Assembly: GCA_947476325.1 (NCBI GenBank)
Contig: CANJPZ010000002.1
Location: 186,001-250,000 of the forward strand
Reading direction: 5' to 3'
Length of the DNA stretch: 64,000 nt
From: Caulobacteraceae bacterium
Lineage (GTDB): Bacteria > Pseudomonadota > Alphaproteobacteria > Caulobacterales > Caulobacteraceae
Notes under the pieces: model-generated
Databases searched by the model: none
What the model was told of the DNA's origin: nothing
Seen by the model: the letters and a program-made list of their open reading frames with translations, nothing else
Shown here: positions 9,599 to 18,455 of the stretch, piece by piece
Position numbering within the stretch: the first letter of the stretch is position 1
Layout of the letters: each line of letters begins with the position of its first letter
Program-made: the position numbers and the translations under genes

Positions 9599-10641
9599 GT
9601 CTCGGCCCAGACCCTGACTTCGCGGGGGATCAGGCTGATCCGGTTTCTCGGCGCCAGCTTCTGCGCCACGGCGTGAGGCACGCGCACCTCGATCGCGCCA
9701 TCATCGTCCAGCACGCAATCGATCCGGGCGTCGGGACCCGCCAGCAGAACGTCGCGAATTCGTGCGCCAAATCCCGGTCCATCCGCCGGGCCGACCACAA
9801 AGGCGTCAGGCCGGGCATAGGCTGTAGACGGACCGTCCGCCGGTGTGGCGGCGCCGAGAATGGTCACATCGACTCCCGCAATGACCGCCTTGCCGTCCCG
9901 GACGACACAGGGGAACTGGAAGCTGTCGCCCAGAAAGTCGAAAACGAAGGCGCTGGCGGGTTCGTGATAGAGTTCTTCCGGCGTGCCGATCTGTTCGACC
10001 TTGCCGTCCTTCAGCACCGCGACACGGTCGGCCAGTTCCAGGGCTTCTTCCTGGTCGTGGGTGACAAAGATCGTGGTCAGGCCGGTGCGTTCGTGCAGCT
10101 CGCGCAGCCAGCGGCGCAGGCCGCGCCGCACCTTGGCGTCCAGGGCGCCGAACGGCTCGTCCAGCAACAGGATCTTGGGTTCGATGGCCAGGGCCCGGGC
10201 CAGGGCGACGCGCTGGCGCTGGCCGCCCGACAGTTGAGCCGGATAGCGCTCGCCCAGGTCATCCAGCTGCACCAGAGCCAGCAGTTCGGCGACCTTGGCC
10301 TTGATCTCGGCTTTCGACGGGCGAAGCTTCCGGGCCTTGGACTGCATGCCGAAGGCAATGTTCTGGGCCGACGTCATGTGTTTGAACAGCGCATAGTGCT
10401 GGAACACAAAGCCGATGCCGCGCTGGCGCACCGGCTTGGCCAGCAGGTCTTCGTCACCGAACCGCACCGCGCCGCCGTCGGCGATTTCCAGGCCGGCGAT
10501 GATGCGAAGCAAGGTGGTCTTGCCCGAACCAGACGGGCCCAGCAGAGCCAGGAACTCGCCGTCCTCGGCCAGAAGCGATACGTCATTCAGGGCAGGAAAC
10601 CGGCCGAATGACTTGTTTACATTGGTGATTTCAAGAGACAT
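9595..10641 (-). CDS. cysA: Sulfate/thiosulfate ABC transporter ATP-binding protein CysA
   Basis: The 348-residue ATPase has Walker A GPSGSGKTT, Q-loop FVFQHYALF, the LSGGQRQRVALARAL signature, Walker B LLLDEPFGALD and the switch His in THDQEEA. A C-terminal regulatory domain follows (about 240-348). It powers sulfate import together with the CysT/CysW permeases encoded just upstream. Assignment to sulfate rather than another anion rests on the adjacent cysW, cysT and sulfate-binding protein genes. The 3' end overlaps the stop of the convergent spoT gene, so there is no room for a terminator outside coding sequence. Confidence 0.93.
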   Translation of the reverse strand: MSLEITNVNKSFGRFPALNDVSLLAEDGEFLALLGPSGSGKTTLLRIIAGLEIADGGAVRFGDEDLLAKPVRQRGIGFVFQHYALFKHMTSAQNIAFGMQSKARKLRPSKAEIKAKVAELLALVQLDDLGERYPAQLSGGQRQRVALARALAIEPKILLLDEPFGALDAKVRRGLRRWLRELHERTGLTTIFVTHDQEEALELADRVAVLKDGKVEQIGTPEELYHEPASAFVFDFLGDSFQFPCVVRDGKAVIAGVDVTILGAATPADGPSTAYARPDAFVVGPADGPGFGARIRDVLLAGPDARIDCVLDDDGAIEVRVPHAVAQKLAPRNRISLIPREVRVWAET

Positions 10642-10650
10642 CGCGGTATC

Positions 10651-11499
10651 CTAACGCCAGCGCTGGGCGGCGAGTTCGTCGGCGAACCGCGCCTCGAGCA
10701 CCGTCTTTACGGCAAGGGTTATGAGAGCAAAGAGCGCCAGCAGCGAGGCCACGGCGAAGGCGGCGACGAAGTTGTACTCGTTGTAGAGGATCTCGACCTG
10801 CAGCGGCATGGTGGCGGTAAACCCGCGGATCTTGCCGGAGACGACCGACACCGCGCCGAACTCGCCCATGGCCCGGGCCGTGCACAGCAAAACGCCGTAC
10901 ATCAGCGCCCATTTGATGTTGGGCAGGGTGATCAGGAAAAAGGTTCGCCAGCCGTTGGCGCCCAGGGTCGTGGCCGCCGCTTCCTCGTCGCTGCCTTGCG
11001 CCTGCATCAGCGGGATCAGCTCGCGCGCCACGAAGGGCAGGGTGACCAGGGTCGTCGCCAGGATGATGCCGGTGATGTTGAAGATCACCTGGATGCCCAT
11101 TTCCTGCAGCTGCGGACCAAACCAGCCATTGGCCCCATAGAGCAGCACATAGATCAGGCCGGAGATGACCGGCGAGATGGAGAACGGCAGGTCGATGATG
11201 GTGACCAGCAGGTTCTTGCCCCAGAAGTCAAAGCGCGTGACCGTCCAGGCCGCCGCCAGGCCAAACACCGTGTTCAGCGGCACAGCGACGCCGGCGACGA
11301 TCAGGGTCAGCTTGATCGCCGACCAGACCTCGGACTGGTTGATACCGGAGAAATAGGCCTCGATCCCCTTGCGCAGGGCTTCAATGAACACGGTCAGAAG
11401 CGGCAGAAAGACTACCAGGCCCAGATAGCCGACGGCCAGGATGATCAGGGCGGCGACCAGCAGGGGCGGATCGCGCCGGGCGGGTGAAGGCGCGCTCAT
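10651..11499 (-). CDS. cysW: Sulfate ABC transporter permease CysW
   Basis: This 282-residue inner-membrane permease has about six hydrophobic helices and the ABC-permease EAA loop (EEAAATTLGANGWRTFFLITLPNI), which docks on CysA. Sulfate-permease marks include ARAMGEFGAVSVVSGKI, which in this subunit reads VVSGKIRG and is typical of CysW. It is 9 bp upstream of cysA and its start overlaps the cysT stop by 4 bp, consistent with one operon. Confidence 0.93.
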   Translation of the reverse strand: MSAPSPARRDPPLLVAALIILAVGYLGLVVFLPLLTVFIEALRKGIEAYFSGINQSEVWSAIKLTLIVAGVAVPLNTVFGLAAAWTVTRFDFWGKNLLVTIIDLPFSISPVISGLIYVLLYGANGWFGPQLQEMGIQVIFNITGIILATTLVTLPFVARELIPLMQAQGSDEEAAATTLGANGWRTFFLITLPNIKWALMYGVLLCTARAMGEFGAVSVVSGKIRGFTATMPLQVEILYNEYNFVAAFAVASLLALFALITLAVKTVLEARFADELAAQRWR

Positions 11500-12344
11500 C
11501 GCAGGCCTCGCCTGGCGACCAGGGCCTGCACGCCGTTGAGGGCGAACAGGGTGACGGCGGATATCAGCAACATGACCAGACCGATCGCCGCAGCGCCCGC
11601 ATAGTCAAACTCTTCCAGGTGCATGATGATCAGCAAAGGTGCGATCTCGGACACGTTCTGGATATTGCCGGCGATGAAGATCACCGAGCCGTACTCACCG
11701 ACGGCCCTGGCCATGCTCAGCGAGAAACCGGTCAGCAGGGCAGGCAGGATGGCCGGAAAGACCACCAGCGCGATGGTCCGCAACCGAGAAGCGCCCAGGG
11801 TGGCGGCCGCTTCCTCGACCTCGACATGCAGGTCTTCCAGCACCGGCTGGATGGCGCGCACCACGAAAGGAAAGCCGACGAACACCAGGGCCACCATGAC
11901 GCCCAGCGGGGTATAGGCGATCTGGATATGATAGGGGTCGAGCAGCGCGCCGATCATGCCCGTCGGGGCATAGATGGTGGCCAGCGCAATACCGGCGACA
12001 GCCGTCGGCAAGGCGAACGGCAGGTCGACAAAGGCGTCCAGCAGCCGCTTGCCGGGAAAATCATACCGCACCAGCACCCAGGCAACGATCGTGCCGAACA
12101 CCGCGTTCAGGCAGGCGGCCAGAAAGGCCGCGCCAAAGCTCAGCTTGAGGGCGTCCAGGGTCCGACGCTCGGTGATCACCGACCAGACGTGGCCAAAGCC
12201 GTGCTCCCACGGCCGCAGCACCAGCGCCGCCAGCGGCAACAGCAGGAAGAACGACAGATAGACCATGGTAAAGCCGAGCGCCGGCCCGAAACCGGGCAGG
12301 GCGCTGGGCTCCACGAAACGGCGCGGGCGTACAACGGCTGTCAT
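11496..12344 (-). CDS. cysT: Sulfate ABC transporter permease CysT (CysU)
   Basis: This is the second permease subunit of the sulfate importer, about 282 residues with six predicted helices. It carries an EAA loop (EEAAATLGASRLRTIALVVFPAI) and the motif ARAVGEYGSVIFIAGNI, characteristic of CysT. The ATG at 12344 is taken as start; a TTG at 12362 in frame would add six residues. No strong ribosome-binding site distinguishes them. The gene is separated from the binding-protein gene by about 325 bp that carries a long hairpin. Confidence 0.92.
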   Translation of the reverse strand: MTAVVRPRRFVEPSALPGFGPALGFTMVYLSFFLLLPLAALVLRPWEHGFGHVWSVITERRTLDALKLSFGAAFLAACLNAVFGTIVAWVLVRYDFPGKRLLDAFVDLPFALPTAVAGIALATIYAPTGMIGALLDPYHIQIAYTPLGVMVALVFVGFPFVVRAIQPVLEDLHVEVEEAAATLGASRLRTIALVVFPAILPALLTGFSLSMARAVGEYGSVIFIAGNIQNVSEIAPLLIIMHLEEFDYAGAAAIGLVMLLISAVTLFALNGVQALVARRGLR

Positions 12345-12669
12345 CCGCGGCGGGTGATCCAATGGAATTTGTCAGACATGGCCGTCCCCTTGCCCCAGCG
12401 CAGCCCGCGTAAACCCGTTTAAGTCTACAGGTACAATCGACTTTATCTATAACCCGCGTTTACGGAAGCTATCGAGCAGGGACAGACTACGTCCCAGATG
12501 CATAAACACGCCCCTGGCGCGGCGGTTCCGGCAGGGATCAGCCATCGGTTTGAGGGCAGGCGAGGCTGCCGAGGCGGCCGCCGGCGCCAGTAAAGCGACA
12601 AAGGCCTCCGTCATGCTCAACGCCCCGCGCCATGATTGCGGAGAGCATCACCTGACGGAGGCCGAAGCG
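12345..12669 (-). other. Leader between sbp and cysT with a long hairpin (12603-12663)
   Basis: No gene is seen here. Directly after the sbp stop, GGCCTCCGTCA (12603-12613) and TGACGGAGGCC (12653-12663) form a perfect 11-bp inverted repeat. The stem continues after a 4-nt bulge with ATGCTC (12613-12618) and GAGCAT (12643-12648). On the minus strand the hairpin is followed by T-rich TTTGTCGCTTT. It could be a leaky terminator or RNA-processing site that keeps the abundant binding protein transcript higher than the permease transcript. The rest up to cysT is AT-richer sequence that could hold a second promoter. Confidence 0.5.
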
Positions 12670-13707
12670 CTAGCGCGCCGTGATCTTGTCGAACACACCG
12701 CCGTTGTTGAAGTGCGTTGTTTGCGCGCGGGTCCACCCCCCGAACGCCGGATCGTCGATCGTTACCAGTTCAAGGGAGGGAAACTGATTGCGATATCGCG
12801 CCAGCACCGCCGCATTTCGCGGCCGGTAGAAGTTTTTCGCCGCCAGATCCTGACCGGCGTCGCTGTAGAGGAACTGCAGATAGGCCTCGGCCGCGGCGCG
12901 GGTTTTCTTGCGGTCAACGACCTTGTCGACCACGGCCACCGACGGTTCGGCCAGGATGCTGAAGGGCGGATAGACGATGTCGAACTTGTCGGCCCCGAAT
13001 TCCTTCAGCGCCAGGTGCGCCTCGTTTTCCCAGGTGATCAGAACATCGCCGATGCGCCGCTGGGCGAAGGTGGTGGTCGAGCCCCGCGCGCCTGTGTCGA
13101 GCACCGGCACATTCTTGTAGAGGGTTTTGACGAAGGCTTCCGCCGAGGCCGCATTACCGCCGGGCTGTTTCAGCGCATAGGCCCAGGCCGCCAGATAATT
13201 CCAGCGAGCGCCGCCCGAGGTTTTCGGGTTGGCGGTAATCACCTTGATCCCCGGCTTGACCAGGTCGCCCCAGTTTTTGATCTTCCAGGGATTGCCCTTG
13301 CGGACCAGGAAAATCATCGTCGAGGTGTAGGGCGCCGAATTGTTCGGCAGACGCTTTTGCCAGTCCCTGTTGATCAGGCCGCGGGCGGCGATCGAATCCA
13401 CGTCATAGGCCAGGGCCAGGGTGACCACATCGGCCGGAAGGCCGTCGATCACCGCGCGGGCCTGGCCGCCCGAGCCGCCGTGCGACTGCTGGACGGTGAC
13501 GCGTTGACCTCCATGTTTGCCGGCCCAGTCGGCGGCAAACAGGGCATTGTACTGCACGTAGAGCTCGCGGGTCGGGTCGTACGACACGTTGAGCAACGAG
13601 ACGGCGGGGCCGCCCTTGGGCGCCTGGGCGAAGGCGCCGGTGGCGATGCCGAAAGCGCCCAGGCCAAGGCCTGCAACAACGCCGCGGCGGCTGAAATCTT
13701 GAGTCAT
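12670..13707 (-). CDS. sbp: Periplasmic sulfate-binding protein (Sbp/CysP family)
   Basis: The 345-residue protein has an N-terminal export signal with a twin-arginine-like SRRGVVAG and an AFA-Q cleavage site near residue 28. The mature part has the sulfate-binding protein hallmarks: [13 protein letters not shown] near the N terminus, the ligand-loop [21 protein letters not shown], and [16 protein letters not shown]. It captures sulfate or thiosulfate for CysTWA. It follows the porin gene after only 24 bp, so both are probably on one transcript. Whether sulfate or thiosulfate is preferred cannot be read from the sequence. Confidence 0.93.
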   Translation of the reverse strand: MTQDFSRRGVVAGLGLGAFGIATGAFAQAPKGGPAVSLLNVSYDPTRELYVQYNALFAADWAGKHGGQRVTVQQSHGGSGGQARAVIDGLPADVVTLALAYDVDSIAARGLINRDWQKRLPNNSAPYTSTMIFLVRKGNPWKIKNWGDLVKPGIKVITANPKTSGGARWNYLAAWAYALKQPGGNAASAEAFVKTLYKNVPVLDTGARGSTTTFAQRRIGDVLITWENEAHLALKEFGADKFDIVYPPFSILAEPSVAVVDKVVDRKKTRAAAEAYLQFLYSDAGQDLAAKNFYRPRNAAVLARYRNQFPSLELVTIDDPAFGGWTRAQTTHFNNGGVFDKITAR

Positions 13708-13731
13708 GATCAGGTCTCCTGGATCGTAGGG

Positions 13732-15183
13732 CTAGAACGAGAACTGCGAACGCAGCGAGATGGTCTGGAAGTCTTCGCCAATCTTGGCGCCGGCGTTGTT
13801 GAGCCGCTCAACGTTGGCCCACTGGTAGTCCAGCAGGAACCGAACGGTCTGGTTGGGGTACCAGTTCAATCCGACAGTCGTGATGCGCTGCTCGCCGCCC
13901 CGCACGCCATTGGTCGGCAGCGCATGCCCTGCGGTCCCTTCGCGGTCGTTGAGGTCTAGATAGCTGTAACGCGCCGCCACTTCCCAGGCGCCCCAGGCGC
14001 CGTCGGCCGGGCTGAAGTTCTTGGTCGGCCGAACGCCGCGGAAACCGCCGTTGGCCGCCACCCAAAGACGTTGTTCCTTGGTCAGGGTCCACGAGGCCTG
14101 GGCGTACCAGCCGCCGAAATTGGCGTCGGGCTTGCCGGCGCCGGTACGGTCCAGCTTGTAGTCAAAGGTCTCGCCGGCGACGTACAGGTTCTTGAAATAG
14201 CCACCCAGCTCGACGCCGGTCTGGCTCAAGCCGCTGGCGTTGATCGCGCCGGTGTCGACCAGCCGCGTGCCATCGACCCGCAACTCGGGCCGCTCACGCA
14301 GGCGCAGTTGCTGGGTGACGGCCGGGCCGGCCGCCGTATCAGCGACGCTGGTCACGCCCGAGGCGTTGACGCCGATGTGCAGCGCATAGTCCGGCGTCTG
14401 CAGGGGCCGCCACGCGGCGCGCAGCAGATAGCCCGACTGCTCGTTAAACTCGGCCGGGCTGGCCGCGCCGACCACCGAGCCGGTCCACACCGCCGACGCA
14501 TACCAGGCATCGCCGTTGACCAGAGCGCCGGCGCCGGTCCGTCCGTCGCCTCCGGCGATGCTGCGGGTCAGTTCCGCGGCGGCCGGACGCTCGAGAAACA
14601 GGCCCTCGGTGTTGCTGGTGGCGTCTTCAAGATTGGCGGGCGTGGCCCAGGCGCCGATCCTCAAGCGAAGCGGCTGGGCCTGGGTGGTGTTCCACGGTTT
14701 CCAGCCTGCGTATTCCACCCAGCCTTGGTTCAGGATTGCGGACTCTGAACCCGAACCGCCGAATTCGCCGGTCAGGGCATAGTTCCAATCCTTGCCTACG
14801 GTGCCTTCCACGCCTAGGCGCGCCCGGCGGAAGTTGGTGCCGTTGGCCAGGTCGTTGGGGCTGAGCTTGTTTTCCTGGTTGTATTGGGCGGCGTCGAACT
14901 GAACCAGTCCGCGCACGGCGAACTTCAGCTGCCCGTCCGCGGTGGCCAGGGTCGGCCGGCCATTGGTCAGTGTGACCTGGGGCGCGGTGGCGACGATGGT
15001 GCGCACGTCGGCGGCGTCTGCGGCCGTCGCTTCCTTGAGGTCCGAGACCTGGCTTTCCAGAGCATCGAGGCGCGCGGTCAATTGCCGGATCAGGGCGTCG
15101 CGGGGATCTTCCTGCGCCCTGGCCGCGCCGCCGGCGAAGACGGCCAGCGATACGCCCGCCAGGATGGCCAGTTTCAATTTCAT
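13732..15183 (-). CDS. Outer-membrane porin, phosphate-selective OprO/OprP-like
   Basis: The 483-residue precursor has a signal peptide (MKLKLAILAGVSLAVFAGG...ARAQ). A short coiled coil follows (LIRQLTARLDALESQVSDLKEA, about residues 30-50). The beta-barrel part resembles the phosphate-selective porin O/P family (GLVQFDAAQYNQ, FRRARLGVEGTVGKDWNYALTGEFGG) and ends in SQFSF with a terminal Phe. ATG at 15183 has GGGAG a few bases upstream. Placement immediately before the sulfate-binding protein gene suggests that it carries sulfate or a sulfur compound across the outer membrane, not phosphate; this is inferred from operon context. Confidence 0.85.
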   Translation of the reverse strand: MKLKLAILAGVSLAVFAGGAARAQEDPRDALIRQLTARLDALESQVSDLKEATAADAADVRTIVATAPQVTLTNGRPTLATADGQLKFAVRGLVQFDAAQYNQENKLSPNDLANGTNFRRARLGVEGTVGKDWNYALTGEFGGSGSESAILNQGWVEYAGWKPWNTTQAQPLRLRIGAWATPANLEDATSNTEGLFLERPAAAELTRSIAGGDGRTGAGALVNGDAWYASAVWTGSVVGAASPAEFNEQSGYLLRAAWRPLQTPDYALHIGVNASGVTSVADTAAGPAVTQQLRLRERPELRVDGTRLVDTGAINASGLSQTGVELGGYFKNLYVAGETFDYKLDRTGAGKPDANFGGWYAQASWTLTKEQRLWVAANGGFRGVRPTKNFSPADGAWGAWEVAARYSYLDLNDREGTAGHALPTNGVRGGEQRITTVGLNWYPNQTVRFLLDYQWANVERLNNAGAKIGEDFQTISLRSQFSF

Positions 15184-15309
15184 TTTAGTGCTCCCACTCT
15201 GGATAGACCCGGACACAGGCCCCGCCTCGATAGGGAGGGATAAACTCGACCAACTCAATGTAGTTTAATCTGAAAGGGGTCAGCAGCTTTTCTGCAAGCG
15301 ACGATCAAC
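15184..15309 (-). promoter_or_regulatory. Upstream region of the porin-sulfate operon with an imperfect palindrome
   Basis: Between the Rrf2 gene and the porin, GATAAACT (about 15238-15245) and AGTTTAATC (about 15262-15270) form an AT-rich inverted repeat, about 33 bp overall. Spacing and AT content are compatible with an operator for a dimeric regulator such as the adjacent Rrf2 protein. No direct evidence supports that pairing. Confidence 0.35.
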
Positions 15310-15750
15310 CTACGGGTTTTGCTTGGCTTCTTCCGCCGCAGCCTTGGTCAGGGTGGTGTCTTCCAGAATGTCCGCGGTGGCGTCCCGCACCTCGATCAGC
15401 ACCCCGCGGATGACGCAGAACGGCTCGTCGCGGCAGTCCTCGCACCGCTGATAGGCCGTGCGGCTGGTGCAGGGTGTCAGGGCCAGCGGCCCGTCGATCG
15501 CCCGGATTACATCGGCAAAAGTGATCTCGTCCGGCGAGCGGGCCAGGGCGTAGCCGCCTGACTTACCACGATGGCTGACCACCAGCCCGTGTTTGCGCAG
15601 TTCCAGCAGGATGTTCTCCAGGAACCGGCGCGGAATGCCCTGGCGGGCGGCGATATCTGCGATGAAGATCGGCTTGCGCGGTCCGCCCGCCTCCTGGGCG
15701 GCCAGGTCGACCATGGCGCGCAGCCCGTATTTCGCCTTGCTGGTCAGCAT
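15310..15750 (-). CDS. Rrf2 family transcriptional regulator with Cys cluster
   Basis: The 146-residue protein has the Rrf2 winged helix at its N terminus (MLTSKAKYGLRAMVDLA, IPRRFLENILLELRKHGLV, HRGKSGGYALAR). After it comes a cysteine group: Cys94, Cys103, Cys106 and Cys112 in TPCTSRTAYQRCEDCRDEPFC-like order. In IscR-type Rrf2 proteins three such cysteines hold an Fe-S cluster, so this one may sense Fe-S or thiol status. Its position directly upstream of the porin-sulfate uptake operon on the same strand suggests that it controls sulfur assimilation, like CymR in Firmicutes. That role is inference. Confidence 0.85.
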   Translation of the reverse strand: MLTSKAKYGLRAMVDLAAQEAGGPRKPIFIADIAARQGIPRRFLENILLELRKHGLVVSHRGKSGGYALARSPDEITFADVIRAIDGPLALTPCTSRTAYQRCEDCRDEPFCVIRGVLIEVRDATADILEDTTLTKAAAEEAKQNP

Positions 15751-15870
15751 GGATGGGTCCTTGAAGTCCGTTGCGCCCCACTAAGACACTATGGGCGGCG
15801 CGCGCAAGGATGACCGGGGCGGCATTTTCGCGCCTGCCCAACACCTGAGTCGCATGTTAAGCGGGGCCTC

Positions 15871-16458
15871 ATGATGACAACCGATGACGTCCTCGACGAA
15901 TTTCGCGGCGCGGGAGCCCTGCGCGAAGGCCATTTTGTCCTGTCCAGCGGCCTGCATTCCCCCGTCTTCCTGCAAAAGAACCTGGTGTTCATGGACGCCG
16001 CGCGCTGCGAGCGTCTGTGCAAGGCGTTGGCCCAGCGCATCCGCGCTGAGGCGGGCAGGGTGGATGTGGTCATCTCGCCGGCCGTCGGCGGCATCATCCC
16101 CGGATACGAGACCGCCCGGCATCTGGGCGTGCCGTCGATGTACGTCGAGCGCGAGGACGGCGAGTTCAAGCTGCGCCGCGGATTTCACGTCGAACGCGGC
16201 GCCCGCGTCGTGATGGTCGAGGACATCGTCACCACCGGTCTTTCCTCCCGCGAATGCATCGAAGCCATCCGCAAGGCCGGCGGCCATGTGGTCGCCGCCG
16301 CCTGCATCGTTGACCGCTCGGGCGGCAAGGCCGATGTCGGCGTACCCTTGATCGCCCTGGCCAGCCTCGTCGTGCCCGCCTATCCGGCCGACGCCTTGCC
16401 GCCGGAACTGGCCGCCATCCCCACTACCGATCCGGGCAGCCGCCGGCTGGCGGGCTAG
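15871..16458 (+). CDS. pyrE: Orotate phosphoribosyltransferase PyrE
   Basis: The 195-residue enzyme joins orotate to PRPP in pyrimidine synthesis. The PRPP-binding motif [14 protein letters not shown] (about 111-124) is the diagnostic site. The N-terminal [17 protein letters not shown] matches PyrE. ATG ATG at 15871 gives two adjacent start options. The gene opens a long plus-strand run that continues through pdxJ, acpS, two lepB genes, rnc and era. Confidence 0.95.
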   Translation: MMTTDDVLDEFRGAGALREGHFVLSSGLHSPVFLQKNLVFMDAARCERLCKALAQRIRAEAGRVDVVISPAVGGIIPGYETARHLGVPSMYVEREDGEFKLRRGFHVERGARVVMVEDIVTTGLSSRECIEAIRKAGGHVVAAACIVDRSGGKADVGVPLIALASLVVPAYPADALPPELAAIPTTDPGSRRLAG

Positions 16459-16461
16459 GCC

Positions 16462-17217
16462 ATGACGGCGCGCATCCGTCTGGGCGTCAACATCGACCAC
16501 GTGGCGACCATCCGTAACGCCCGGGGCGGCGCCTATCCCGACCCGGCGCGCGCGGCCATGGTCGCGCTCGAGGCCGGGGCAGACGGCATCACCGCCCACC
16601 TGCGCGAAGACCGCCGCCATATTTCCGACCATGACATCGATACGCTCGCCGCCATGTTGCGCGAACGCGGCCGGCCCCTGAACCTGGAAATGGCGGTAAC
16701 CTCTGAGATGCAGGAGATCGCTCTGCGTCATCGCCCACCCGCCGTTTGCCTGGTGCCCGAGCGCCGGGAAGAGCGCACCACGGAAGGCGGCCTGGACGTG
16801 GCCGGCGGCCACAACTGGATCGCCCCCTTCGTCCAGCGCCTGCAGGACGCCGGCAGCCGCGTCTCGCTGTTCATCGGCGCCGATCCCCAGCAGATCGAGG
16901 CGGCCAGCCGCACAGGCGCGCAGGTCGTCGAACTTCACACCGGCGCCTTCTGCGACGCCGTGCGCGAGGGCAGGGCGCGCGAGGCTGGCGTCTTCCTCGA
17001 CGCCCTGCGCGCCGGCGCCCGTCAGGCCAGCGACCTGGGCCTTGAGGTCCACGCCGGCCACGGCATCGACTATGAAACCGTCGAGCCCGTCGCCCTGATC
17101 CCCCAGGTGATGGAGCTCAACATCGGCCACTTCCTGGTCGGCGAGGCGATCTTCGTCGGCCTGGCCCCGGCGATCGGCCGCATGCGCGCCCTGATGGACG
17201 AGGCCCGGGGCCTGTGA
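16462..17217 (+). CDS. pdxJ: Pyridoxine 5'-phosphate synthase PdxJ
   Basis: The 251-residue TIM barrel begins [18 protein letters not shown], the PdxJ signature. It also contains [16 protein letters not shown], the MAVTSEM strand, ELHTGAF and the glycine loop [11 protein letters not shown]. It condenses 3-amino-2-oxopropyl phosphate with deoxyxylulose 5-phosphate to make pyridoxine phosphate, the last core step of vitamin B6 synthesis. It starts 3 bp after the pyrE stop and its stop overlaps the acpS start by 4 bp. Confidence 0.96.
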   Translation: MTARIRLGVNIDHVATIRNARGGAYPDPARAAMVALEAGADGITAHLREDRRHISDHDIDTLAAMLRERGRPLNLEMAVTSEMQEIALRHRPPAVCLVPERREERTTEGGLDVAGGHNWIAPFVQRLQDAGSRVSLFIGADPQQIEAASRTGAQVVELHTGAFCDAVREGRAREAGVFLDALRAGARQASDLGLEVHAGHGIDYETVEPVALIPQVMELNIGHFLVGEAIFVGLAPAIGRMRALMDEARGL

Positions 17218-17612
17218 TCATCGGCATAGGCTCGGACCTGTCGGACATCCGCCGGATCGAAAAGTCCCTCGAACGCTTCGGGGACCGCTTCACCCACAAG
17301 GTCTTTACCGACATCGAGCGCGAACGCTCCGAGCGCAAACCCGATCGCGCCGCCAGCTACGCCAAGCGCTTCGCCGCCAAGGAAGCCTGCGCCAAGGCGC
17401 TGGGCACCGGCCTGAAGGGCGGGGTGCATCTGAAAGACATGGGCGTCGTCAATCTGCGCTCGGGCAAGCCGACTATGGCGCTGACCGGCGGCAGCGCCGC
17501 GCGTCTGGCCCGCCTGACGCCCGAGGGCATGGATGTCGTCATCCACCTGTCCCTGACCGACGAACACCCCTACGCCCAGGCCTTCGTCATTATCGAGGCG
17601 GTGCCGCGATGA
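17214..17612 (+). CDS. acpS: Holo-[acyl-carrier-protein] synthase AcpS
   Basis: The 132-residue phosphopantetheinyl transferase begins [15 protein letters not shown] with the Mg-binding Asp. The second motif [15 protein letters not shown] supplies the Glu/Lys catalytic residues. It loads the phosphopantetheine arm onto acyl carrier protein. GTG start at 17214 overlaps the pdxJ stop (GTGA) and the stop overlaps the ATG of lepB (ATGA), so translation of the three is coupled. Confidence 0.95.
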   Translation: MIIGIGSDLSDIRRIEKSLERFGDRFTHKVFTDIERERSERKPDRAASYAKRFAAKEACAKALGTGLKGGVHLKDMGVVNLRSGKPTMALTGGSAARLARLTPEGMDVVIHLSLTDEHPYAQAFVIIEAVPR

Positions 17613-18352
17613 GCCGGCGGGGGTCTGCCGCCAACGGCGAGGCCATCGAGATCGTCAAGACCGTCGCCCTGGCCCTGGCCATCGCCCTGGTCCTGCGGAT
17701 CCTGCTGTTCCAGCCCTTCACGATTCCGTCGGAATCCATGCTGCCGAACCTGCATGTCGGCGACTACATCATCGTCACCAAGTACAACTACGGCTATTCG
17801 CGCCACTCGATCCCGTTCAGCCCGCCGCTCTTCAAGGGCCGGATCGCGGCACGCGCGCCCCACCGCGGCGACATCGTCGTCTTCAAGTGGCCCTACGACA
17901 ACCGCACCGATTACATCAAGCGCCTGATCGGCCTGCCCGGCGACCGCATCCAGGTGCGCGGCGGGGTGGTCTGGCTGAACGATGCGCCCTTGTCCCAGGC
18001 CCCTCTGCCGCCCGAGGATGCCAGGGTCTACACCGGCGGAACCCGCATCGCCGAGACCCTGTCGAACGGCAAGCGCTACATCACCCGCGATGCCTTTCCC
18101 GACGGCGGCGGCGACAATACCGGGGTCTTTATCGTGCCCCAGGGCTATTACTTCTTCATGGGCGACAATCGCGACAATTCCGCCGACAGCCGTTTTCCCA
18201 CCAGCCCCAACGGCGTTGGCATGGTTCCCGCCGAAAACCTGGTCGGCAAGGCCGGCTTCATCCTGTTCTCCTGGGACGGCGCAAAGCTCTACAACCCCGT
18301 CAGCTGGTTCACCAAAGCCCGCCCCAAACGCTTCTTCCACAGCCTGAAATAG
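17609..18352 (+). CDS. lepB: Type I signal peptidase LepB, first copy
   Basis: The 247-residue inner-membrane serine protease cleaves Sec and Tat signal peptides. One N-terminal hydrophobic segment (about 14-32) leads to box B with catalytic Ser43 in PSESMLP. Box D has the general-base Lys104 in [14 protein letters not shown], and box E is [14 protein letters not shown]. All catalytic residues are present. A closely similar gene follows 103 bp downstream. The two share long identical stretches, so they are tandem duplicates. Confidence 0.94.
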   Translation: MSRRGSAANGEAIEIVKTVALALAIALVLRILLFQPFTIPSESMLPNLHVGDYIIVTKYNYGYSRHSIPFSPPLFKGRIAARAPHRGDIVVFKWPYDNRTDYIKRLIGLPGDRIQVRGGVVWLNDAPLSQAPLPPEDARVYTGGTRIAETLSNGKRYITRDAFPDGGGDNTGVFIVPQGYYFFMGDNRDNSADSRFPTSPNGVGMVPAENLVGKAGFILFSWDGAKLYNPVSWFTKARPKRFFHSLK

Positions 18353-18416
18353 GCAATCGGCCACGGACCGTCGCCCTTGCGATATGACCCCTGAACGTCT
18401 AGCTACCCCTTCATTC

Positions 18417-18435
18417 GCCCGCGCCGTTCGCGGGC
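18417..18435 (+). other. GC-rich hairpin in the gap between the two lepB genes
   Basis: GCCCGCG (18417-18423) and CGCGGGC (18429-18435) form a perfect 7-bp stem with a 5-nt loop, 20 bp before the second lepB start. AGGA at 18440 is the likely ribosome-binding site. There is no T-run. It may be a leader structure or a weak terminator. Confidence 0.35.
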
Positions 18436-18455
18436 TGACAGGAATGTCTCGATAA

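Noticed and set aside
12540-13959. Plus-strand frame of about 470 codons opposite the sulfate-binding protein gene
   Set aside because: Antisense of sbp; the real gene has a signal peptide and family motifs.
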